Part shown: positions 1 through 5,663 of the stretch, piece after piece
Layout: each line of letters opens with the position of its first letter
How positions within the stretch are numbered: position 1 is the stretch's first letter
Assembly (NCBI RefSeq): GCF_005518285.1
Contig: NZ_SJDU01000140.1
Coordinates: 1 to 5,709, forward strand
Direction: 5' to 3'
Source: Brachyspira catarrhinii
GTDB lineage: Bacteria > Spirochaetota > Brachyspiria > Brachyspirales > Brachyspiraceae
Length of the DNA stretch: 5,709 nt
Made by a program: the position numbers and the translations under genes
Notes under the pieces: generated by a model
What the model saw: only the letters and a program-made list of their open reading frames with translations
Database searches by the model: none
What the model was told of the DNA's origin: nothing

Positions 1-60
1 GGAAAAGTTAAGTTTAGATATGTGATAGATATGAAGACTTTAAATTAATTATAAAATGTG

Positions 61-89
61 TTGTTAAAAAAATTTTTTTCATGTTTAAT
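61..89 (+). promoter_or_regulatory. weak candidate promoter for the hydrolase cluster
   Basis: TTGTTA (61-66) and TTTAAT (84-89) are separated by 17 bases and would place a transcript start near 96, just before the hairpin at 97-134. The -35 box has two mismatches and the -10 box one, in very AT-rich DNA, so this may be chance. No MerR-type long-spacer promoter or GAGTTAACTC palindrome was seen upstream of the first gene. The true promoter could also lie left of the window. Confidence 0.25.
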
Positions 90-134
90 CCCTTGAGTAA
101 AGGTAGCCTCGTAAATCTGCGGGGCAATCTTTAC
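69..134. repeat. direct repeat copy 1 with 15-position hairpin
   Basis: An 18-base block (69-86) identical to 3383-3400 is followed after 11 bases by a hairpin. The arms 97-111 and 120-134 pair over 15 positions with one A/A mismatch and two G/T pairs, around the 8-base loop TAAATCTG. The hairpin core matches copy 2 at about 31 of 36 aligned positions. There is no T-run after it on the + strand, so it is not a classical terminator for that strand. It may be a dispersed palindromic (REP-like) element at the end of an upstream operon, or a structured 5' leader of the hydrolase transcript. Confidence 0.75.
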
Positions 135-171
135 CTTAATATGAAAATCAGAGAAAAGAAGGAGAAAGAAA

Positions 172-1266
172 ATGATAAAACAAAAACTAATTTTTATTAC
201 AGCGATTATTATGTCCATATTTTTTATTTACGGATGCAATAATCAAAATAACAATCAATATGAAGGAAAAATTATTTTGGAAGAGCAAGGAAGTTTCGCT
301 TTCGGCGGGACTGTTAAGAAAGCATCGGGAGAGTTTAACGGATACTATTTGTTTCCAAGCTCGAACGGGCAAACTTATCATAGCGACCATGGATACGCTT
401 TTTATCAAATTCCGATTAACGCTCGAAAATATCCGATAGTATTTTTGCATGGCGGCGGACAATCGGCAAAAAGTTTTGAAACCACGCCAGACGGCAGAGA
501 AGGATTTCAAAATATATTTTTGAAAAAAGGCTTTAGCGTGTATTTAGTAGACCAGCCAAGAAGAGGAAGAGCGGGAAGAAGTTCCGTTCCTGTTACGATT
601 AATCCGACTCCAGACGAGCAATATTTATTTAATTTCTTCAGATTAGGATTTTATCCCGATTTTTATGACGGAGTTCAATTCAAAAAAGACGAAGAAACTT
701 TGAATCAATACTATCGTCAAGTTACGCCGAATACTGGGGCTTTTGACGAAGAAGTCGTATCGGATGCGATGTCGGAACTCTTTAATAAAATTGGCGAAGG
801 AATTTTAGTCGCTCATTCGCAAGGAGGCGGACCCGTTTTCTATACGGCGATAAAAAATAATAAAGTCAAATCTTTGGTATTATACGAGCCAGGAGGTTGC
901 ACTTTTCCTTTTCCAGCGGGAGAGTTGCCCAATTCAAACAATATAACTATGCCAACTTATCTTCCGATTAAAGAAATAAGTTTGGACGATTTTAATAAAC
1001 TCGCTAAAATTCCAATAGTATTATATTTCGGAGATTTTATTCCAAAAGAACATTCCGAAAATCCTTTTTTGGAAGAATGGAGATTGAGAATAGAATTAAT
1101 GAAAATTTGGGAAGAGACTTTGAAAAGACATGGCGGAGATATTGAAATAGTTATGCTGCCAGAAGCGGGAATACATGGCAATACGCATTTTCCATTTTCC
1201 GATTTGAATAATGAGGAAGTTGCAGATTTGCTTTATAAATATCTTGAAGATAAAAAATTAAATTAA
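172..1266 (+). CDS. lipoprotein alpha/beta-hydrolase, esterase 713-like
   Basis: This is a probable secreted, membrane-anchored carboxylic-ester hydrolase of 364 residues. The N-terminus is a lipoprotein signal peptide: basic start, hydrophobic core, and lipobox I-Y-G-C with the lipidated Cys22, followed by an Asn/Gln-rich linker. The oxyanion-loop motif is HGGG at 93-96. A block TTPDGR (104-109) followed by DQPRRGR (127-133) recalls bacterial esterase 713. The nucleophile elbow is AHSQGG with Ser216, the likely acid is Glu239 just after the next strand (LYEP), and the likely base is His339 in GNTH. A Ser-Glu-His triad in this order is what I recall for esterase 713. The start is set by AAGGAG at 159-164, seven bases before ATG. 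It is the first gene of the cluster, and the next gene begins 13 bases after its stop. The substrate is unknown. The hydrolase fold is certain; the esterase 713 relation is likely. Confidence 0.9.
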   Translation: MIKQKLIFITAIIMSIFFIYGCNNQNNNQYEGKIILEEQGSFAFGGTVKKASGEFNGYYLFPSSNGQTYHSDHGYAFYQIPINARKYPIVFLHGGGQSAKSFETTPDGREGFQNIFLKKGFSVYLVDQPRRGRAGRSSVPVTINPTPDEQYLFNFFRLGFYPDFYDGVQFKKDEETLNQYYRQVTPNTGAFDEEVVSDAMSELFNKIGEGILVAHSQGGGPVFYTAIKNNKVKSLVLYEPGGCTFPFPAGELPNSNNITMPTYLPIKEISLDDFNKLAKIPIVLYFGDFIPKEHSENPFLEEWRLRIELMKIWEETLKRHGGDIEIVMLPEAGIHGNTHFPFSDLNNEEVADLLYKYLEDKKLN

Positions 1267-1279
1267 GGATGGTAAAATT

Positions 1280-2113
1280 TTGAAGAGAATAAAATATTTA
1301 GTTTTAATAATTGTCGTTTTATTTATGTTTTCATGCATAAATAAACCAAAAAATTCATTAAATATGATAGGAGAAAGAACAATGAAAGCTAATGAAAAAT
1401 ATAGAGAATTATTGAAGAGAGATTTTGAAGTTTCAAAAGAAGACGAAGATTTGCAAAATATATTCAATAATTTCGTTTACGGAGAGGTTTATAATCATGG
1501 AAGTTTAGAACCTAAATTAAGAGAGCTTATAACTTTAGTTTCACTTACGGCAAGTCAAGGGAACGGCATGATAGCGGAGCATGTCGAAGCGGCTTTGAAT
1601 GTGGGAGCGAGCGCAATTGAAATAAAAGAGGCTTTATATCAATGCGCTCCTTATGTGGGTTTTCCAAAAGTGTTTTCGGCATTAGAAGAAGCGAATAAAG
1701 TTTTCAAAGACAAAAATATAAAACTTCCTCTGCCGTCTCAAGCTACGGTTTCGGATAATACGAGATTTGAAAAAGGCTTGGAAATTCAAACCAATACTTT
1801 TGGACAGAGAATATTGGATGCTCATGCAAACGCTCCAGAAAATCAAAAACATATTCAAAATTATTTGTCCGCTATGTGTTTCGGAGATTTTTATACGAGA
1901 GAAGGTTTGGACATGAAAACGAGAGAGCTTTTGACTTTCATAATGATAATCTCTCTTGGCGGACAAGAAGCTCAAGCTACGGGACATGCAAGAGGCAATT
2001 TATCCGTTGGCAATAGCAAAGACACTCTTATAGAAGCGGTGACTCAATGCATTCCGTATATAGGCTATCCGAGAACTCTAAACGCTATAGCGATAATAAA
2101 CGGTATTAATTAA
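1280..2113 (+). CDS. tandem carboxymuconolactone-decarboxylase-like lipoprotein
   Basis: The protein has 277 residues with two CMD (AhpD-like superfamily) domains, roughly 55-142 and 190-275. The repeats align clearly: RELITLVSL (81-89) with RELLTFIMI (215-223), GNGMIAEHVEAALNVGAS with GQEAQATGHARGNLSVGNS, and QCAPYVGFPK (121-130) with QCIPYIGYPR (256-265). His101 and His236 occupy equivalent places. The CxxC of AhpD peroxidases is absent, so thiol-peroxidase activity is not supported. The start is TTG at 1280 with AAGGA at 1265-1269, which overlaps the stop of the hydrolase gene. It gives a lipoprotein signal peptide with lipobox M-F-S-C and Cys19. Inside the leader lies a second, well-spaced site, AGGAG (1369-1373), eight bases before the in-frame ATG at 1382 (Met35), where the soluble enzyme would begin. 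Both forms are possible. The reaction is unknown; the family also includes gamma-carboxymuconolactone decarboxylase. Confidence 0.9.
   Translation: MKRIKYLVLIIVVLFMFSCINKPKNSLNMIGERTMKANEKYRELLKRDFEVSKEDEDLQNIFNNFVYGEVYNHGSLEPKLRELITLVSLTASQGNGMIAEHVEAALNVGASAIEIKEALYQCAPYVGFPKVFSALEEANKVFKDKNIKLPLPSQATVSDNTRFEKGLEIQTNTFGQRILDAHANAPENQKHIQNYLSAMCFGDFYTREGLDMKTRELLTFIMIISLGGQEAQATGHARGNLSVGNSKDTLIEAVTQCIPYIGYPRTLNAIAIINGIN
1369..1384 (+). promoter_or_regulatory. internal ribosome binding site and in-frame ATG
   Basis: AGGAG at 1369-1373 stands eight bases before the in-frame ATG at 1382-1384. The stretch GGAGAAAGAACAATG nearly repeats the start region of the upstream hydrolase gene (GGAGAAAGAAAATG at 161-174). 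Translation from here would give a 243-residue protein that begins just before the first CMD domain and lacks the lipoprotein leader. The motif is clear; its use is inferred. Confidence 0.55.
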
Positions 2114-2197
2114 TCGCGAGGAGGCGAGATAAAAAAATATTAAAAACAGAAAATTAAAAACTAAAAAATAAAATTAAATATTTTTTAAGGAGATAAA

Positions 2198-2325
2198 ATG
2201 AATAGTATAAAAAATAAAAAAATTTAATAATTCTTTTTATAATTGTTTTAACGGCGTTAAATTCATGCGCAAAAAAGAACAATCGACAAAAGAAAAATCA
2301 ATACAAGAAAAGGAGAATACAATGA
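2198..2325 (+). pseudogene. broken lipoprotein leader of the third cluster gene
   Basis: AAGGAG (2187-2192) stands five bases before the ATG at 2198, but that frame stops after nine codons at 2225. In the next frame, directly continuing, is a good lipoprotein leader: NLIILFIIVLTALNSC with lipobox L-N-S-C (Cys codon 2266-2268). It ends at TGA 2323-2325, overlapping the ATG of the hydrolase at 2322. One extra A in the seven-A run at 2216-2222 would join start and leader. A second extra A in the six-A run at 2271-2276 would join the leader to the hydrolase frame. The intact ancestor was therefore probably a lipoprotein hydrolase, as in the gene before it. Slipped-strand variation or sequencing error in homopolymers are alternatives. 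Confidence 0.6.
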
Positions 2326-3347
2326 ATACTATTGCAAATCCAAGCGAAGAGGCAAGAAGAAACGCCTCAAAAAATCAGTTCGGTTTAGTTTATAAAGGAG
2401 CTATAACCGAAAATAAAAATGGAGAAGTTAATATGCATCCCGTTTCTTATAAAATAAGAGAAAATAAAATTGTGGCGAATATTTATACTCCCGCGAATTT
2501 TGACTCAAATAAAAAATATCCCGCTATTGTCGTGGCTCATCCAAACGGAGGCGTGAAAGAACAAGTTGCGGGACTTTACGCTCAAAGGCTTGCGGAATTA
2601 GGATACATTACGATAGCTTTTGACGCCGCTTATCAAGGCGGAAGCGAAGGTTTGCCAAGAAATATCGACATTCCTGCCAATCGAGTGGAAGATATTAGAG
2701 CCGCCGCAGATTTTCTATCGACTTTCAACGGAGCGGATGTCGACAAATTGGGAGTTTTGGGAATTTGCGGAGGCGGAGGATATACGATTAAAGCCGCTCA
2801 ATCGGATAAAAGATTTAAAGCTGTAGCCACTTTAAGTATGTTCGACAGCGGACTTGTTCGCAGAAACGGTTTTTTAGATTCTCAAATCGACACAATTCAA
2901 GAAAGATTGAAAGAAGCGAGCGATTCGAGACAAAAAGAAGTTTTGACGGGCGAGGTAAATTATACGAGTTCCGCACCAAGCAAATTGTCGGAAGAGGAAC
3001 TTTCAAAAATATCAACCGATTTATATAGGGAAGGGATGATATATTACGGAGACACGCATGCTCATCCTAATTCCACTTTTGCCTATACTACAAGCTCTCT
3101 ATTGGATTTGATGAGTTTTGACGCGACAAATAATGTCGAGCTTATAAATCAGCCTCTTTTGATGATTGTTGGAGATAACGCCGATACTAAATATATGAGC
3201 GAAAGAGTTTTTGAAAGAGCGAGCGGAACTCAAAATAAAGAATTATACGAGCTTAAAAACGCCACTCATATTCAAACTTATTTTAGAGAGGATTTAGTTG
3301 ACGAAGCGGTAAAGAAATTGGAAGAATTTTACAAAAATAATTTATAA
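2322..3347 (+). CDS. dienelactone-hydrolase-like alpha/beta hydrolase with Cys nucleophile
   Basis: From ATG 2322 the product has 341 residues. I prefer this start because AAGGAG (2309-2314) lies seven bases upstream. The longer reading from ATG 2265 (360 residues) has no ribosome binding site, and its extra residues read through a broken lipoprotein leader. Features in 341-residue numbering: HPNGG (73-77) after the strand YPAIVVA, FDAAYQGGSEG near 100-110, and the nucleophile elbow GICGGGG with Cys149. Asp288 (in GDNADT) and His316 (in NATH) complete a likely Cys-Asp-His triad. A GxCxGG elbow is the dienelactone hydrolase pattern, whereas most relatives use serine. It is the third gene of the + strand cluster, 84 bases after the CMD gene (or 208 counted from this start). 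The product as encoded now lacks a signal peptide and should be cytoplasmic. The substrate is unknown; lactones or esters are plausible. Confidence 0.85.
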   Translation: MNTIANPSEEARRNASKNQFGLVYKGAITENKNGEVNMHPVSYKIRENKIVANIYTPANFDSNKKYPAIVVAHPNGGVKEQVAGLYAQRLAELGYITIAFDAAYQGGSEGLPRNIDIPANRVEDIRAAADFLSTFNGADVDKLGVLGICGGGGYTIKAAQSDKRFKAVATLSMFDSGLVRRNGFLDSQIDTIQERLKEASDSRQKEVLTGEVNYTSSAPSKLSEEELSKISTDLYREGMIYYGDTHAHPNSTFAYTTSSLLDLMSFDATNNVELINQPLLMIVGDNADTKYMSERVFERASGTQNKELYELKNATHIQTYFREDLVDEAVKKLEEFYKNNL

Positions 3348-3382
3348 TAGGTTTAATAATTAAAAATACCGATAATTAGCGT

Positions 3383-3450
3383 AAAATTTTTTTCATGTTT
3401 TTCCTAAATTGATTTTAAAGTTGTCTCGTAATTCTGCGAGGCAATCTTTA
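3383..3450. repeat. direct repeat copy 2 with hairpin
   Basis: This is the second copy of the element at 69-134, in the same orientation. The block 3383-3400 is identical to 69-86. The hairpin pairs 3416-3428 with 3437-3450 around the 8-base loop TAATTCTG, with one bulged T at 3445. Differences from copy 1 mostly keep or improve pairing: a T/G pair becomes T-A, the A/A mismatch becomes T-A, and C-G becomes T/G. It lies between the ends of two convergent transcription units (third cluster gene on +, endonuclease on -), where a bidirectional terminator or RNA-stabilising hairpin would be expected. The rest of 3348-3530 shows no gene. Confidence 0.75.
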
Positions 3451-3530
3451 TTTATTGAATTTTGCTTAATTTTTATTTATACCAATTTTACAATATGTAT
3501 CATATTAAAAATTCAAAAATCTCTGAGCAA

Positions 3531-4100
3531 TTATTTTTCGTATTTACGCAAATATTCAATAACTTTTTCTAAAAATTTTGGATTGTCTTTAAATCTTCCA
3601 AGTCCCGTATTACAGCTATCGCAAATCCATTCCCTGCCTTCTCCCGTTTCATGATTATGGTCTCTAACGAGATTTGCCGTAACTCCGACTATGCTTCTTT
3701 TTTCGCATATAGGACATACAAAAATACTTCCTTTCGTTGGAGCTATTTTATCCATTCTCTTCTTTTCCGTATTTGAAAGTTTTACTCCGTCTATAGTTTT
3801 TCTACACTCTCTACAACTTGGTCGAGTAGTTTTTATTCCCTTTGCATCGGTTTGATTTATCTCAAATTCATCGGTAGGTTTTAATATATGGCAAATATTA
3901 CATATTTTATTTTTATAACCCTTCCCCGTTTTATAAATATCAATAATTTCTAAATTTTCAATTTCTGTTCTTTTAAGTTCGTTTTTTCCAATAAATAAAA
4001 CCATAGCAAAATTTCCATTGATAGCTTTAATAACGCCTACGGAATTTTTAACGATATTGTCTATATTTTTATTTGCTATTACAAAATTGTCTATGTCCAT
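3531..4100 (-). CDS. type II restriction endonuclease, Hpy99I-like (beta-beta-alpha-metal fold)
   Basis: The product has 189 residues. Residues 1-60 are strand-rich and correspond to the N-terminal beta-barrel of Hpy99I. Two zinc-binding repeats follow, each with two CxxC motifs: C67/C70 with C96/C99, and C129/C132 with C160/C163. The second repeat holds the active site, RDHNHETGEGR (146-156) and C-D-S-C-N. The structure of Hpy99I is reported to use Asp148 and Asn165 for the metal and His149 as general base. Here Asp147, His148 and Asn164 occur with identical spacing. The motif also resembles phage endonuclease VII, but the companion methyltransferase and barrel domain favour a restriction enzyme. 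ATG 4100 lies one base past the methyltransferase stop, with only a weak GGGAT upstream, so translation is probably coupled. Predicted target: CGWCG, if specificity is conserved. All catalytic and zinc residues are present, so the gene looks intact. Confidence 0.88.
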   Translation of the reverse strand: MDIDNFVIANKNIDNIVKNSVGVIKAINGNFAMVLFIGKNELKRTEIENLEIIDIYKTGKGYKNKICNICHILKPTDEFEINQTDAKGIKTTRPSCRECRKTIDGVKLSNTEKKRMDKIAPTKGSIFVCPICEKRSIVGVTANLVRDHNHETGEGREWICDSCNTGLGRFKDNPKFLEKVIEYLRKYEK

Positions 4101-4101
4101 A

Positions 4102-4917
4102 CTAATCCCGATATTTTTTTAATCTATTTTTTGAGATTTCTATATATTCTTCGCTTATATCTACTCCGATAAAATTTCTATTGGATAAAAAAGCCATTTT
4201 GCAAGTCGTCCCAGAACCGCACATTGGGTCAAATACTATGTCTCCTTCGTTGCTCCAAGATAAAATATGGTCGAGAGCGAGTTGTTCTGGATAAACAGCG
4301 GGATGTTGAAAAGCTTCTTTATCGTTGGTAGTTCCGCCTAAACCTACGGCATAATACCAAATATTACTTTTTGTTTTTTCTTTTTTCAATTCTTTTAATA
4401 CTTTATTATTTTTAGCGTCAGCACCTTTATTTGCCACAAGCATTTCCATGCCGTTTCTTACGGTAGGCTCTTTAATCGGGTTGAAAGTTTTAGGTTTTCC
4501 TTTAGAAAAAACAAACATATACTCATAACTATTTGTATAAGCGTTGGAACGCATAAACGGAGTATTTTTCTTTGCATATATCATAACATCATGAACATTA
4601 AAACCTATTTTTTGAAAATATAAAGCCTGTTTGAAACTCGTTAAACTTTTATTGCCGTTTTTAATTTTATCTCCCACAATCCAAACCACAATTCCGCCTT
4701 TTTTTGTAATTCTATAAAGCTCGGTAGCTATTTCTTTAAAATTAAAAGTATATCCGTTATAATTTCTTAAATTATCGTAAGGGGGCGATGTAATTATTAA
4801 ATCAACGCTATTATCCGCCATATTATTTTTCATAAAATTAACGCATTCGTCTACATGAAAATTATTTAATATCAACGATAGATTTGAATTAACCTCAAAT
4901 TTAGTTTTTGTCTGCAT
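4102..4917 (-). CDS. beta-class amino DNA methyltransferase of the type II R-M pair
   Basis: This 271-residue S-adenosylmethionine-dependent methyltransferase protects the host from the adjoining endonuclease. The catalytic motif IV, TSPPYDN (43-49), is near the N-terminus. The cofactor motif I, FDPMCGSGTT (229-238), is near the C-terminus and is followed by GVDISEEYIEISKNRL (251-266). This order (IV before I) marks the beta class. HPAVYPEQLA (205-214) is the usual motif X-like segment before motif I. The region at about 125-200 should contain target recognition. SPPY is most common in N4-cytosine methylases but also occurs in N6-adenine ones, so the modified base is undecided. The start at 4917 has AGGA (4930-4933) 12 bases upstream, and the next in-frame Met would remove part of the fold. 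It is the first gene of the - strand pair, so methylation can precede cutting. No controller gene is present. Confidence 0.93.
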   Translation of the reverse strand: MQTKTKFEVNSNLSLILNNFHVDECVNFMKNNMADNSVDLIITSPPYDNLRNYNGYTFNFKEIATELYRITKKGGIVVWIVGDKIKNGNKSLTSFKQALYFQKIGFNVHDVMIYAKKNTPFMRSNAYTNSYEYMFVFSKGKPKTFNPIKEPTVRNGMEMLVANKGADAKNNKVLKELKKEKTKSNIWYYAVGLGGTTNDKEAFQHPAVYPEQLALDHILSWSNEGDIVFDPMCGSGTTCKMAFLSNRNFIGVDISEEYIEISKNRLKKYRD

Positions 4918-4946
4918 AAAGATTATTATTCCTTTTATAATTTTAA

Positions 4947-4975
4947 ATAATAATATAGCATATATATTATTGCAA
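4947..4975 (-). promoter_or_regulatory. candidate promoter of the R-M operon
   Basis: On the - strand, TTGCAA (4975-4970) and TATTAT (4952-4947) are 17 bases apart. They put a transcript start near 4940, about 23 bases before the methyltransferase ATG. An alternative -10 (TGC-TATATT) lies five bases upstream but lacks a -35 partner. The region is AT-rich, so the exact boxes are uncertain. Confidence 0.5.
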
Positions 4976-5103
4976 GTTTAATTAGAATAAATTTTATTAT
5001 ATATAAATCAATACGAAAAATATTTGACAAACTCTATAAAAAAATTATGGATATATAAAATATATTTCCTTTTCTAAATTATAAATAAAATCAAATTTTA
5101 CTA

Positions 5104-5134
5104 TTGACTCTGGAGTTAACTCTAATGTTATAAT
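5104..5134 (+). promoter_or_regulatory. MerR-type promoter and operator of the regulator gene
   Basis: TTGACT (5104-5109) and a perfect TATAAT (5129-5134) are separated by 19 bases. This is the over-long spacer that MerR-family activators correct by twisting DNA. Within the spacer is the perfect 10-base palindrome GAGTTAACTC (5113-5122), close to the spacer midpoint and similar to operators known for AdhR/NmlR-type regulators. The first gene downstream is the regulator itself (ATG 5201), so autoregulation is the simplest reading. Confidence 0.82.
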
Positions 5135-5200
5135 ATAATAATTAATAATATTTTATAATTTTAAGTATTTCAATAATCAAAATTTTTTAAGGAGCAAATT

Positions 5201-5584
5201 ATGACTATAGCCGAAGTGAGCAAAAAAATTAATCTTTCAGCCGACACTTTGAGATATTACGAAAGAATAGGATTAATTCCAGAAGTAAACAGAACAGAAT
5301 CGGGAATAAGAAATTATACCGAAAAGGATTTGGGACATTTGGAATTCGTAATATGTTTTAGGAACGCGGGCGTATCGATAGAAACTTTAATAGAGTATAT
5401 GAGACTTTATAAACAAGGGGACTCGACTTTGGAAGCGAGAAAACAATTATTGATTTCGCAGCGAGAGATAATGCAAAAAAGATTGGACGAGATTCAAAAT
5501 ACACTTGATAAACTCAATTTCAAAATAGACAATTACGAAAAGATTTTAATTGAAAGAGAAAAAGAATTATTAACTTCCAAATAA
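5201..5584 (+). CDS. MerR-family regulator, AdhR-like
   Basis: This is a 127-residue cytoplasmic transcription factor. Residues 1-70 form the winged-helix domain typical of MerR proteins: TIAEVSKKINLSADTLRYYE (2-21), then GLIP (24-27) and GIRNY (35-39). The C-terminal part (about 80-125) is a Lys/Glu-rich helix suited to an antiparallel coiled-coil dimer. The sequence closely resembles Bacillus subtilis AdhR, for example RNAGVSIETLIEY (54-66). It has one cysteine, Cys52, at the position where AdhR carries the Cys52 implicated in sensing formaldehyde and methylglyoxal. There is no metal-binding cysteine cluster, so metal sensing is unlikely. The start is fixed by AAGGAG (5189-5194), six bases before ATG. 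It is transcribed divergently from the R-M pair and followed by a terminator, so it is probably monocistronic and autoregulated. Likely targets are aldehyde- or quinone-detoxifying genes; none in this window has its operator. Confidence 0.92.
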   Translation: MTIAEVSKKINLSADTLRYYERIGLIPEVNRTESGIRNYTEKDLGHLEFVICFRNAGVSIETLIEYMRLYKQGDSTLEARKQLLISQREIMQKRLDEIQNTLDKLNFKIDNYEKILIEREKELLTSK

Positions 5585-5601
5585 AAAATAATCTATTTTT
5601 A

Positions 5602-5653
5602 TTTGTATTGCCACGCCGTTTGCTCCGCCGAGAGGCGATGACAAATTTTTTTT
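5602..5653 (+). terminator. intrinsic terminator after the regulator gene
   Basis: The arms 5602-5612 and 5634-5645 pair over 11 positions (TTTGTATTGCC with GGCGATGACAAA) with one bulged G at 5640. Eight T follow at 5646-5653. The loop is 21 bases and GC-rich. It begins 17 bases after the regulator stop. The outer sequence has the ATTGCC...CGATGAC form of a dispersed palindromic repeat, so the terminator may have been built from such an element. The same ATTGCCNCGC core occurs on the - strand in the two hairpins at 97-134 and 3416-3450. Confidence 0.85.
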
Positions 5654-5663
5654 ATTTAACCTA

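Noticed and set aside
10..82. Short - strand reading frame beginning ATGAAAAAAATTTTT at the left repeat (about 22 codons)
   Set aside because: It is too short, has no ribosome binding site, and the equivalent frame in repeat copy 2 stops after six codons.
187..510. - strand open frame of 107 codons inside the first hydrolase gene
   Set aside because: It is a shadow of a well-supported gene, with no family features. The same applies to the other antisense frames within genes 1-3.
2114..2127. Small hairpin TCGC-GAGGAG-GCGA right after the CMD gene as a terminator
   Set aside because: It has only four pairs and no T-run. The A-rich sequence after it is not terminator-like.
2132..2186. Inverted repeat AAAAAATATT / AATATTTTTT before the third-gene leader
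   Set aside because: It has only A-T pairs, a 35-base loop and low-complexity DNA, so chance is likely.
2265..2321. ATG at 2265 as start of the third-gene hydrolase (360 residues)
   Set aside because: It has no ribosome binding site. The ATG lies inside the broken leader's lipobox region, and ATG 2322 has a well-placed AAGGAG.
3409..3654. + strand open frame of 81 codons overlapping the endonuclease gene
   Set aside because: It has no ribosome binding site, runs antisense over a well-supported gene, and has low-complexity composition.
5024..5051. TTGACA at 5024-5029 as a + strand promoter
   Set aside because: No good -10 box lies at 15-19 bases (best is TATGGA), and the regulator already has a much better promoter at 5104-5134.
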